64,000 bases of DNA. Source: Isochrysis galbana (Eukaryota; Haptophyta; Isochrysidales; Isochrysidaceae). Shown here piece by piece: positions 51,888-62,739 of the stretch. The position numbers and the translations under genes were made by a program. The notes beneath the pieces were generated by a model. It worked only from the letters and a program-made list of their open reading frames with translations, did not search any database and had not been told where the DNA came from. The DNA is taken from the NCBI GenBank assembly GCA_018136815.1, contig CM030943.1, positions 2,310,055-2,374,054 of the forward strand, written 5' to 3'. Within the stretch, counting starts at the first letter, position 1. Each line of letters opens with the position of its first letter.

Positions 51888-52978
51888 GAAGTAGCATGAA
51901 GCATGAATGTCGGAAGTCTATCGCGGATGCGACAGCAACGGATTGGCGCATCCATAAGCGACACAGCAAACTCAAGCACACAAGCTAGACGCGCGCACGC
52001 CATGCATACAAAAGACAAAAGGCCTGACCCGAACCCGCACTCCGAACGAGGCCAACGGTAGTGCACCTGGGCCACACCCCTGATACCGAAGACAAAGGAA
52101 TCACGGGGGGAAAGGGAGGAGGTGGAGAGAAGGGAAGAAAGGGCGATGTCAGCGAGGAGGTAGGATTATCTAGATATGGTAGGTGTTAGCCCATCTTCAT
52201 ATGTTGCTTTTGCCTTAAGTAGAAGAGTATAAGCACTTTGTTGATCTTTTCTCCGCTAGAATGCAATGGCTAGCAACAAGTGAACAACCCCAAGCCTGAG
52301 TCCGGCCGTCCGGCCCCACGCTGTTCGATACCCTCGCCCAAGAGCTCCGCCGCTTCCCGTTGACCCTTTAATTGCACTTTCCGCACAAACCCTACGCAGT
52401 GACCAACAGCAACGTGCTAAGGCCCCGAGCATCAATAACGCCAGAGCGTGAATAATGCCCGGAGCGTCAAGGGCCACATGTATAGAGCTTCCACATCATG
52501 TTTCAACTAATAGTGAGGGTTGCGCTCGCAAGTACCAAAAGCAATGCTGATCGAGATGCATGGCGGCGGCCCAACTGAAGCCTTGCTTGTATACCACGTG
52601 TAAGGCACGTGCACGTCGGGACCAGGCGTATCCTAGGCGATGTTAGCTTGCCGAGACCCAGCTCTCAGTCAACACGCATCAAAAGACCTGCACCCCAAGG
52701 GACGCGCAGCGGACCCGCTCAGTTGCGAGGGTTCCGTCTCCACCGTTCGTGCTGATATTTGATCTTAATCTGCTTTATCTCAGTCATCCAGGGCTCTCAG
52801 TGGTCTGATCTGCCCTATTTCCTCAGCTCATGTTGGCCAATACTCCTGCTACCTCCCAGACGCCTTCATATTCGAGCGTTGGCGCTTGCAGCCGTATGAA
52901 GAAAACACATCTATTGACGGCATGTGTCAACTCCCAAACACCCGCTGCAACCACGCCCAAAGCGCCGCAGCCATACAT
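51864..52978. other. Intergenic DNA, no gene recognised
   Basis: A ctatcgcggatgcgacagc block near 51918 is the inverse of the repeat at 3944 and 4044. The rest shows no domain, repeat or supported gene; it contains the 3' flank of the CTP synthase gene. Confidence 0.4.
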
Positions 52979-55900
52979 TCAAGCCGGGGCTGCGACCAGG
53001 CCAGCGGCGGCTTGAAGAAGTCCGAGGAAGAGCGGAGATGGCTTAAGCGGACGCGATTTGAATTCAGGATGGAACTGGCACCCGATGTAATACGGATGCT
53101 TCGCGACCTCGAAGACTTCCATGCGCTCACCTAGGTGGATAGGGGCAGTCGACGATCAGATAAGAGCATCGCAATGGCAGCGAGTAACACGCCCTTTTGT
53201 GAAAGCGCGCTTTCGAAGCTTACGTCCCGAGGCGAGGAAACTTACCCGTGGTGTCGCGACCAACAAATTCGAGACCGGCAGCCTCCAATTGCTGCACGTA
53301 CTCAGGGTTCACCTCATACCTGGCACCAAGAAAAGGACCGTTGGCTAGAAGACGACCGTCCACGCATATGACGTCCCCAATATACGCATCGTTCGCGCGC
53401 TCGCAGCGACGGCAACAATGCTTGTGCTTCTTGAGTGTCTCGTTATGAGGCCAACTCACCTGTGCCGGTGACGCTCATCGAAGGCCGTTGCACCGTTGTA
53501 CAACTTGGCAGTAGTGCACTTTGGCGATTTCAGCATCGTTCGGCGCGACCCAAGGCGCATGGTACCACCCATCTAGATTCAGGATGCGGGCACCAAGTTT
53601 GTCTCTTCTACCACCATTTGAGCAGGTCAAGGAGCCGGCCGGAGAGCACGCCGGCTGGTGCCGCACCCACGCGTAACGGTACCAGTTGGTCGCGCGTGGG
53701 TGGATAGCTGCGTACCTGCGTGCGCGACCCTTCGGGCATGAAAATGACCAGGGGCGTGGGGCAATCCTCCTGGAGTTCCGCCTGCGCAATGAGTGCCGAA
53801 GGTGATCAAAGACGTCAAGTACGCTCGGTAAACAAAGCGCGGCGCCAATACACACAAGCAAGGTGCAGGGGCGGCGAGTGCTCTGCACTAGTAGACTTGC
53901 GAAAGGCAGATCTCACACCGAGTGTGCCGTTTGGATACCAAGCACATTGCGTGCATACTCGATGACGGCGAGCTGAAAGCCGAGGCAAATTCCCAGGTAT
54001 GGCTTATTGTTCTCACGGGCATACCTATCGGTAAGGGGGAGTTGCGTCACGCAGAACCTCGAGTTGGGACATCACGTCTTCATGGCGCAGCGAACACGAC
54101 CAGCGCCATGAAGTGTAGCACCCCCAAGGAGCAAGGTACACGTGCTGCGCCCTGGCTCCGCATTGGGTACATCCCGCCGAGCCCTCCGCCACGCGGGATC
54201 CGGTCTCGTTTTACCTGGCAGCGGCGATCTTGCCATCGACGGCACGGATGCCGAAGCCGCCCGGCACGAGGACACCGTCCGAAGACGTGAGCGATGTCCA
54301 TGCTGCATCGTATGCTGCGCGGTCGGTAGCCTGGCGGCGCAGCATGACGTAATTGGGTCAGCTGAGTTGGGCCCAACGGTACAACAAGCGTTGGCGGATT
54401 GCGCTGGCAGCGAGAGTGAATTCAAGCGGGGGCTCGCCTTGGTGGTCTCATCGAGGTGCGACGAGTCGATCCACCGGATTCGGAGCTTGCGCTCGACCGC
54501 GAAAGAGGCCTGTGATCCAGAACGGTGGATATGGCATGGTGAGCTCGTCTCGATGGGCCTGCAAGGATCCACAGTGTGTATGTTGGGGGGGGGGGGGGGG
54601 ACGGACATGAAGGAGGGCCTTGTTCACGGAAAGGTAGGCGTCGGAGAGGTCGGTGTACTTGCCGACGACGGCAATCGAGACCTGGCATAAAGGCGCGGGT
54701 TATGACTTTATCCGACGCCCTTCGTCGTGACAGCAGCGCTAGCCAGCTTCGCGCGAGGGTATGGAGTCGCGTTGTTGGCGCCCGCGAGCCTTCAAGACCG
54801 AGCCACACACCTCAACGCTCAGCGAGTCGACCAACTCAGCCAACGAGGTCCACTCAGCAATAAGGTTCTTCTCGTACGGGCCGACGCGAGGAGAAATGTC
54901 GAGGCGTGATAGGAGACGCTTGGTCAGGCCCTACATGGAACGAGCATGCGGTGAGGCCAGCAACGTCGCGCGCCCTGCCGGCGAAGTTGCCCGGCTCGAC
55001 GATAGGGTGGAGCTTAGGCATGATACATCAATTGCGCGCCTGGTGGTTGAGAAGAAGTGGCACTCGGTAGATATTTGAGACGTCATGCACACCAAGGCAG
55101 TGTTCCGGAGGCACGTGGCAGAAAAGAGCAAGTTTGTGCTTGGTGGCCGAGGAGAGTGGCGCGCCTGATCAAGGAGGGTTGGGTGTGAGGTTCGAGGTGA
55201 GAGCTAGTTCAGGGGGGGCGCAATGCTGAAGAGATTCCCGAGTCACTTGAGCAAGTGCACTGGGCGCCGATACGGCTGGTGCGCTCGTCCCACCCGGGCA
55301 CACGCGCCCACTCACCCGATCGGCAAACGAGAAAGTCGGGTGTGAGACCAGCGGCGCGAAGCTGTTGCACAGAGTGTTGAGTGGGCTTGGTCTTCTCCTC
55401 TCCGACAACACCAATGATCGGCACGAGGGACACGTGGAAGAAGCACCTGGTCGACCGATGAGTGTGTGTGATACCGGCCACAACCGGCTGTTGAAGGGAG
55501 GCATAGGCACAGCAGCATGGCACGAAAAAGATTTGAGCAGGGGCCGAAAGGCTCGAGGTGGCTGCAATAGCTCTCGTTAGGTGGACACGCTGGCAGTCGG
55601 AAGGTTCAAGACCCGAGCTCACATGTTTTCGCGCCCGACGCGGAATTGGAATTGGCGGAGAGCCTCGACGAAGGGCGAAGATTCGATGTCGCCGACGGTG
55701 CCGCCGAGCTCGATCACGCACGCGTCTGGCGGGCCCTCGGCGCCATCCGTCGGCAGATGCGCAACCCGTTCAATCCACTCCATGATGCAATCTGTCACGT
55801 GTGGCACTACCTGAAAGGGAGTCATGGGGCAGGATGGTCGACCCTCGCATCGCTTGGGGGGCACGAGGGTCGAGTGAAGGGCGTAATTAGAGCGGTCACT

Positions 55901-56771
55901 TGCGCGCTTTAACTCGCCTGGACTGTCTTGCCGAGGTAGTCCCCACGTCTCTCCTTCTCGATACATGACTTATAAATCTTGCCGGTCGTGATGTTGTGGT
56001 CGCGCGTGAGCGACAAGCTGACAAAGCGCTCGTAGTTACCTGGAACGGAGCAGCAAGGTCAAGGCAGGCTGGTCTGTTGGCATGCCGCGCGATTCGTGTA
56101 TTCTACGGCCCAAAAAAGGGAGTTGGACGACGCGCATGCTCCCCACCCCCAGCCCCGGACCGGGACGCAAGGGCCGTCATTCGGCGGACGTAAATAGGCA
56201 GATTGCACACCGAGGTCGAGATCCGCCTCACCGCCATCGTCGAGGACGAATACCTCGCCATGCTCAAAGGGCGACATGGTGCCCGCGTCAACGTTGAGGT
56301 ATGGATCAATCTTGATCGAGGTGACACGATAGCCAGCCTGAGCATGAAACAATATTAGAGGTGGCAGGCGACGGCTTGCATGTACATTAGAGGTGTGCAT
56401 CCTGCTCCAGCTATGCGGCCAGGCCGCCCTCGCAGCCGGGACACACGGAGAGACCCGAGCTCATCCGAACAAGCATCGCAGGGCTGAAGACCGTGCACCT
56501 GCTTCATGAGGACTCCAAGCGACGAGGCAGTCACGCCTTTGCCGAGACCGGAGACGACACCGCCAGTGACCACCACGTACCTGGGGTGACGCCAGTTCAG
56601 GGTACGAAGAGCTCAGCTGCGCTCCGGCTTGGGTACTCGCCAAGGGACTGACGTCCCAACGGAAACGGAAGCCCCCGCGAAGATTGCCCAGAGGGTTGAC
56701 CCACATTCCACTTTCTACCCGCAAGGGCCCCGAACGTCCAGGGCACCCACCCTGCCGCAAGCTCACTTCAT
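52979..56771 (-). CDS. CTPS/pyrG: CTP synthase, 16 exons, one apparent lesion
   Basis: Makes CTP from UTP, glutamine and ATP. Exons: 56771-56767, 56580-56499, 56337-56211, 56039-55918, 55810-55623, 55446-55316, 55164-55040, 54930-54811, 54681-54607, 54509-54438, 54330-54215, 54025-53919, 53781-53716, 53572-53460, 53319-53246, 53130-52979. About 557 aa, usual for the family. The amidoligase half opens [17 protein letters not shown] and carries [36 protein letters not shown] and [14 protein letters not shown]. The glutaminase half has [15 protein letters not shown], the nucleophile loop [17 protein letters not shown] (Cys about 401), MGGTMRLG and [11 protein letters not shown]. Introns after exons 4, 7 and 10 start with GC; the rest are GT-AG. 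One extra base near 54000-54001 breaks the frame of exon 12 between ARENNKP and YLGICLG. Downstream exons fit only if it is removed, so it is a sequencing error or a real mutation. Confidence 0.88.
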
Positions 56772-57059
56772 TGGTGGCCTATCGGAGCTGATCTTGGGGA
56801 GCTTGGAGGAAGCGCGGCGCATGAGTGGCGAGCCAGGATCCGCGTCCTGGGGTCGGAAGGAGATTGGCAACGTCGTCAGCTGCAAACTCGACGCCGCACG
56901 AGTAGAACGTCATGCAGCCACCGTCATAGCGAGCAGCAAAGCAAATTACAAAGGCAACTGCGACCGTCCTGAGCGAGGACGGACACGCACCACTTCAGCA
57001 AAGGAGACCCGCAAGAACTTGCCGTCGATGCAAAGCCGTCGTCCAGGCTTCCATGCAAA

Positions 57060-57548
57060 CGAGTGCGCCATACCCTGAACACAGTAATGGGGGAGCAGGG
57101 AACCAAAGCAGTTGAGGCCATTTGACGAGCCGAGCTCGTGAACCACCATTACCAAGAGTCCGCTAGCTCGACGGCGAAGAGCGTGGATTCGGTCGGCGGT
57201 AGGAGCAGACAAGCGCCACTGCGCCGGGGTCTGCTCGTAAAGGCCATGGTGCCACACCACCCTGCCCCGCATAAGCTGACAGCAAGATAGCACGAAGACA
57301 CGCAACGACTTGAGACCGTAGCACCCCACCCATGTGCCCGTACCTTGGACATCGTCGAACCGGACGCGGCGACTAACTCAATCACATCGACTGACACCTT
57401 GATGTCGGCAGCTGTGGCAGCGAGATAGCGAGTGGCGCGGTGAATCAATGCATGAGGGTTGTGGAGTGGAAGGAGCAAGTCAATGGAACGCGTCGGGGGC
57501 GACACAGATTCGGATTCGGTTGTGCCATGGAGCAAGCGCTAACTAATA
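57060..57548 (-). other. Possible coding exons of an unknown gene
   Basis: On the minus strand 57532-57346 reads LLHGTTESESVSPPTRSIDL, then LLPLHNPHALIHRATRYLAA, then ATAADIKVSVDVIELVAASG before a good donor (aag|gtacgg). A further open frame spans 57329-56946, ending RLCIDGKFLRVSFAEVVRVR. Composition looks coding, but no acceptor restores phase with the candidate first exon at 58086, and I do not recognise the family. A long chorein-type or scaffold protein is conceivable. Weak. Confidence 0.25.
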
Positions 57549-57559
57549 GGACAAGAACT

Positions 57560-57870
57560 GCGGGGCAGGGAAAGCGGGAAGAAGAAGGGGAGAAAGGCAA
57601 GAGAGTAGAGAAAGGAGAATTGACAGCTGGAGGGGGAGAGGAGCGGATCAGGCAAGCAAGTTTGAGGCAAGGGATGGCTCAGAGAGTGGGAGAGGAAAGG
57701 GAGAAGGGGGAGAGGGCGAGGGCGAGGGTGGAGGTCTGAAGGGGGGGTGGGAGGCAGAGGGGAGGGGGGAAAGCGGGGAGGGGGAGAATTGAGGCGGCGG
57801 CGGCGGCGGAGGGTGGAGGCAGATTGCAGAGGGGGAGGGCGGAGGGAGATTGAAGGGTAGGAATGGGGGA
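57560..57870. repeat. Purine-rich low-complexity tract
   Basis: GA- and G-rich over about 300 bases with short GGAGGGGG runs. It contains no gene; the minus Ser/Pro-rich frames are artefacts. Confidence 0.6.
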
Positions 57871-57923
57871 CGGGGGGAGAGAGAAGGGGTGTGGGTTGGG
57901 CGTGTCGCTCCCGGATCCCTCAC

Positions 57924-58086
57924 CGAGCTCTGTGAAGAACTGGACGAGAGTGTCGACGAGTGGGAAGGCGTACACACGCGGTGAGGGAAGGGCGGAATGC
58001 CGCACGGTCAGCTCGACCGCTTGCAGCTCATGGTCGCGCGAGACGACGACCTCGCCATTCGAGTCAGCAGGACGGAGAGGGCCCAT
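57924..58086 (-). CDS. Candidate first exon of an unknown protein
   Basis: ATG at 58086 opens MGPLRPADSNGEVVVSRDHE, then LQAVELTVRHSALPSPRVYA, then FPLVDTLVQFFTEL, and reaches a clear donor (ctcg|gtgaggga) at 57923. A pure CT tract (sense) lies immediately upstream, as at other genes here. The rest of the gene is not resolved; the frames at 57060-57548 are candidates but do not join in phase. No domain is recognised. Confidence 0.35.
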
Positions 58087-58087
58087 T

Positions 58088-58151
58088 CTGAGAGAGAGAG
58101 AGAAAGCGAGAGAGAGAGAGGGAGAGGGAGAGAGAGGGGGAGGGAGGGAGG

Positions 58152-58222
<71 letters not shown>

Positions 58223-58257
58223 AGGGAGAGAGGGAGAGAAAGAGAGCGGGAGAGTAG
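58088..58257. repeat. (GA)n microsatellite
   Basis: Nearly uninterrupted GA repeats, longest from about 58156 to 58218. It separates the candidate first exon (-) from the desaturase gene (+), whose starts are divergent about 770 bases apart. Confidence 0.95.
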
Positions 58258-58859
58258 ATGGAAAGGCTTGGGGGGGTGCCTATAATATTTAGAGAGGGAC
58301 GGTGATGTTAGAGAGGTTTGGCATGGTGGGCGCGCGGGATGATGATGGACTGCGACTGTGCGGAAAGGGGTGACGGCGGGGAGGTAGCCAACTGGATATT
58401 CATTAATTTCACCTCGATACTTAAAGAAAGTAGCAAGTGTGGTGGTGGGGTCCGAGGCTTGCCGGCGAGAAGAGGGCCCCCGTCTCTGGCGCGATCGCTC
58501 TTGGAGAGAGAGAGAAACGCCTCGTTGAGGTTAGAAAGATCGGCTCGGCCTTGGCGGTTGCGGAGGGCGGGAGAGCGCGGGAGTTGGCGCGTACCCGCGG
58601 GAGAGAGCCGCAGACGGACCGACGACGAGGCGAGGGAGCTCTCTAATGTTAGTCGGATAGTAGTGGAGACCGACTAAAAATAGCCGCGTGTCGTTGGGAC
58701 GTCGGCCGAGCGCGGGGGAGGGAAGGGGGGGGGGGGGGGTCCTCGCTTGCGCTCCCTGACGAGGTACCCTCTGAATACGTAAGTATGAAGCGCTGTCTGC
58801 GTGAGACTTGCTCGGCAGAGAGAGAGAGAGGGGGGGAGGCGAGTTGGCGGCTGCGCGCG
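58258..58859. promoter_or_regulatory. 5' flank of the desaturase gene
   Basis: Mixed sequence with a G run at 58726-58739 and a short (GA)n/G tract at 58818-58837 just before the ATG at 58860. An in-frame ATG at 58785 exists, but the sequence after 58860 starts with a hydrophobic stretch more like a true N-terminus. Confidence 0.35.
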
Positions 58860-60859
58860 ATGTCGGCGTTGGTGGTCTGTGCTTCTGTCCTGCTCCCGCT
58901 CTCTATGAGCGCGAGCCCCGCGCGGCTGCACGTACGTCTCGACGGCGTTTGGCGTGATCTAACCCACTGGCGCGCAGCTCATCCTGCTGGAACCCACTGG
59001 ATCGATGGCTACGCAGACGCTGACGCAACAGAGGTGCAAGAGCTCTCTCCTCTCCTTCCCTCCTCTCCTCTCCTTCTCTCCTCTCCTCTCTCTCCTTCTC
59101 TTCTCTCCTCTCTCTCCTTCTCCTCTCTCTCCTTCTCCCTCTCCTTCTCTTCTCTTCTCTCCTCAACTCCTCCCCACCTCTTCTCCTTCTCCTCTCATCC
59201 TCGTTCCTCTCCTCTTCTCTGCTCCCTTTCCTCTCCCTTTCCTTCCCCTCTCCCTCTCCCTCTCACCTCCTTCTCCCTCTCCCTCTCCCTCTCCCTCTCC
59301 TCTCCCTCTTCCTCTCCTCTCCCTCTCCTCTCTCTCCTCTCCCTCTCTTTCCCTCCCCGTTGGCACTCCTCCCTTCCTCCGCTCGCTCTCGCTCTCGCTC
59401 TCGCTCCCCCCTTCCTCCCTCCCTCCCTCGTGTCCCCTCTCTCCTCTGTATCCCTCCCTGTTCAGTGTTCCTCTCTCTTGCGTGTTCGTCTCTTCCCAGT
59501 GCCCCCCCCCCTCTCTCCCTCACTCCCTCCCCCTCTCACCCACCCCGTTTCCCCTTCCTCTCACCTTGCCGGAGGCGCGCTCCTTCATGGCCTGGAGGCG
59601 CACACGGGAGAGCTGCCCGGCTTCAACCTGCACGTCGGTAGGCGACGGGTGGCTGAGGCCGTGGGTTGCTGCCCCTCACTCTCCCGAGGCCTGTGTCTGC
59701 CGACGGCTGCTTGCCAGCCACAGCTGACAGCGTGCCTATCTGTGCGCAGGTGATGCATGCTTTCCACTCAGATCGCGCTCTCTCGATGCTCTCGCGGCTG
59801 CCCAAGGCGACAAGTACGCCGGCCGGCGTGCCGCCGCCGACACCGCTCACGCTCCGCTTCCGCGAGTTTCGCGCACAGCTGGTGCAAGAAGGTTGGTGGG
59901 CGAGGGACGTCACCAGAGAAGCGTCGAACCTCATGCCGTGCGTTGGACTCCTGCTCGCCGGGACCGCCCTTGCGCGCGTACAGCCTTTGCTCGCCACCAT
60001 ATTGCTCGCGCTTGGGTCGAGCGCATCAGGCTGGCTTGCCCACGACTATGTTCATGGCCGGGGCCGGTGGTGCGCCTTCATGCGCCCCTTTGGCGCGCTT
60101 GTCAACGGCCACTCAGCCACATGGTGGTCCAACAAGCACAACCTACACCACGCGCGCACCAACGAGGTGGGTGTCGACGAGGACATCATGAGCGACCCCT
60201 TCTTCTTTCTTTGGGCGCCTGATCCAGAGCGCGACGTTGCGTGGCGCAAGTTCCAGCATTTATACGTCGCGCCCGTCTACTCGATCCTTTTTGCGCTGTG
60301 GCGCTTCAACTCGCTGAAGACGGTCATTAGCTCACGACTTTGGCGCGAGGCTGCACCGCTCGCTCTCAACTATCTCTGGCTTGCATGCCTTCCAGTGCCA
60401 GTGGCCATTGGTCACATCTTCCTCGCCGGCCTCATCTCGGCGATCATCGTCACTGTCACGCACCAGTCCGAGGACATGTTTGACGGGCTGCAGCACGACT
60501 GGGTGCTCGCGCAATTCCGCTCGACGCGCAATGCGCGCACAAGTAACCCCTTCTCCGAGTGGCTTTGGGGCGGCATGCAGTATCAGCTCGAGCACCACCT
60601 TTTCCCAACAATGCCCCGCTACCGCTACCGTAGGCTAGCACCGCGCCTCAAGCAATGGGCCGCTGAGCAGGGGGTCGAGTACCGCGAAGACTCTGAGGCG
60701 GAGGTTCTGCTCCGCAACTTTCGGATGCTGCGGGATGTGGCGCACGAGCCCGCTGTGACTGGTGCACCGGCCACGCGGGGCAAAAGCGTCTTCGCCCAGC
60801 GCGCAGGGGCCGCCTGGGTGCCGCCGGTGAGCACATCAACCTCAGCACCGCAGCGATGA
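58860..60859 (+). CDS. Cytochrome b5-fused front-end fatty acid desaturase
   Basis: Two exons, 58860-59033 and 59750-60859 (GT-AG), 427 aa. Inserts a double bond between an existing one and the carboxyl end of a fatty acyl chain in the ER or plastid membrane; electrons come through the fused b5 domain. The b5 domain is split by the intron: it opens LDGVWRDLTHWRAAHPAGTH with HPAG (H41) where HPGG is usual, then DADATE, then MHAFHSD. Three histidine boxes follow: HDYVH (156-160), HNLHH (188-192) and QLEHH (337-341), the last being the Q-type box typical of front-end desaturases. Hydrophobic segments surround them. Which regio-selectivity (delta 4, 5, 6 or 8, acyl or sphingolipid) cannot be told by eye. 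Intron 1 (716 bp) is strongly CT-rich. Confidence 0.9.
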
Positions 60860-61675
60860 AGTTGCGTCGCGTGGGTGGCGCAAGGGACCAGGCTCGAGCG
60901 GCGAGGCTGTGCCCGCATGACAGCGATCGCCGCAAGGCCTAGGCTCAAATGGCGCAGGCATGCAGGAAACGGACGCCCAGGTTGCCTGCTGCGCGGCACG
61001 AGCTTCTCGTGATCTCGTCACCTCCTCGGGCTACCCATGGCGGAGCCGGGCCTCGGGCGTGACGGGCGAACCGGTGCCCGAACATCAGCGAGTCCCACAT
61101 GGCCGAGGCTGCGTCTCCCATGCGTAATGTGGGTACGCAGGTCGCTCGATGCGGAGGGGTGCATGTCGCATGATCTCGTCATCTTCTTACGCCTACCTAC
61201 GCCTGTACAGCAGACCGTGGCGCTGCTGCGACCCCGACTCAGATCCATGTTCCTGTTGCGGCGCCCATTTCTGAAACTCACGCGGGCAACTCACAAGTTG
61301 CGACGTCGTCGTGTACCGAGCCGCGCTTATGCATCGATTATGCGCGTGTGTCGAAGCCGAGCGGGCCACAGTGGGCGTGCTCTCCCCTCACGCATCGTGG
61401 TCCATACCGCTGCACCAATGTGCCGAGTAGTACAGAGTCTTTCTTCCGTCCGTTGGCGATCAATCGTTCCCATCAATCAAACAAGTTTTGGAACTTACGC
61501 GACATGCAGCCCCATCGAGTTGTTGCCCCTGTTTTCTACACCTGTCGCTATTGGTTGCGAGCCTCAAAATAGAGGAGAGCTTCATTGCCTTACCCTATTG
61601 TTTGAGTTGCTTGCGTGCGCCCCAGCCGCTAGCCGTAATGGTCATGCCTTGCACTACTCGCTATCAACACGTCGC
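60860..61675. other. Intergenic DNA, no gene recognised
   Basis: A long plus frame (61037-61744) has no domain and merges into LINE-derived text at its end. No supported host gene. Confidence 0.4.
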
Positions 61676-61750
61676 ACGTGGCAAACCTGTACACCCACCC
61701 CCTACTCAAACATACAGACAAACACGTACATTTTAAACACATGAGGCGAG
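61676..61750 (+). mobile_element. Short LINE fragment
   Basis: The frame reads ANLYTHPLLKHTDKHVHFKH, very close to ARLYTLPLLKHTDKHSHFKH in the LINE ORF at 50541-51887. Only about 25 residues survive, in plus orientation, directly before a 34-bp tandem repeat. Confidence 0.6.
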
Positions 61751-61754
61751 AAGC

Positions 61755-61845
61755 GCGTTCAATCGCCATCACCCCCACGTATGGAAAAGCGTTCAATCGC
61801 CATCACCCCCACGTATGGAAAAGCGTTCAATCGCCATCACCTCCC
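61755..61845 (+). repeat. 34-bp tandem repeat, about 2.6 copies
   Basis: The unit gcgttcaatcgccatcaccc followed by ccacgtatggaaaa starts at 61755, 61789 and 61823. The first two units are identical; the third is partial. Confidence 0.9.
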
Positions 61846-62739
61846 CTTTCCCCGCACGGGCCTATGACGTGTTCCCCATTTGACACCGTGACGATCCGCG
61901 ATTTTGAGGTTTGAGGAAGACTGAACGCACGCGCACATTCAAACCTATGTATGCCTATGCCCGGTACTATCTAGGAAATTCTGAAGCGGTGGTAAGCGTT
62001 CAACTCGCCGTGCATAGGTGTATGTATCCGTGGCAACAGCACGCGCCAAGGTGTACGGGCAGGTGCGCTGTGGGCTGTCGTGTTAGTACCGGGCTAGTGG
62101 GAGTAGTGGTACTAATGCTCAGTTGTTTTATTATTTATTTATTTTGTCGCGCCTCCCGCCGATCGCTCCCCTTCCGTCTCATCGCATATCGAGCCAGTGG
62201 TCAGCTGCTGCGATCCGTCACGCGCCCAAGGGGCGCGAACCTTTGGAGGGGGTATGTGTATGTTGTGGCCTGAACGACAGGTAGGTGAGGTACCTACCGG
62301 TATTGATGGCTCACGCGCCTACTGCAGTGTGCGCAGTACAGGCCGCCTAGCTCACCAACGCATCAGATTCCTTTTCCCAGTTGGAATTGTTTGTTGTTCA
62401 TCATCTGGTTCTGGTTTTTGGCACCATCCAGGCGCCCGTGTCTGACATGACCAGATCACATTGAAAAACACGCACACACAAAGAGCATAGAGAACACACA
62501 AGCTGAGAAGGAGGCTTGGGTTGGAGTCTTGGGAATGCGAAGAATTATCAGGATTGTGAACGCGGGCGGCATCGGCATACAATGTTCACATCGTGGTAGG
62601 CCATAGCACTGCGTATCCTCAAAGCCGCCGTGCGGTGGCTTTCGTGGCGGGCGGCAAGTTGCAACGAAAAACACGTGTCACGGTCGCCGGGCGCAAGAGA
62701 TTTGTGGCCATTGATCCTTCAATGGCGATCATGGTAACT
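61846..62739. other. Intergenic DNA, no gene recognised
   Basis: AT-richer stretch near 62116-62150 and otherwise ordinary sequence. It includes the 3' flank of the SEC14-like gene. Confidence 0.4.

Noticed and set aside
59585-59650. Possible extra desaturase exon (GGALLHGLEAHTGELPGFNLH)
   Set aside because: The cytochrome b5 domain continues directly from DADATE to VMHAFHSD when this is skipped, and including it disrupts the domain.
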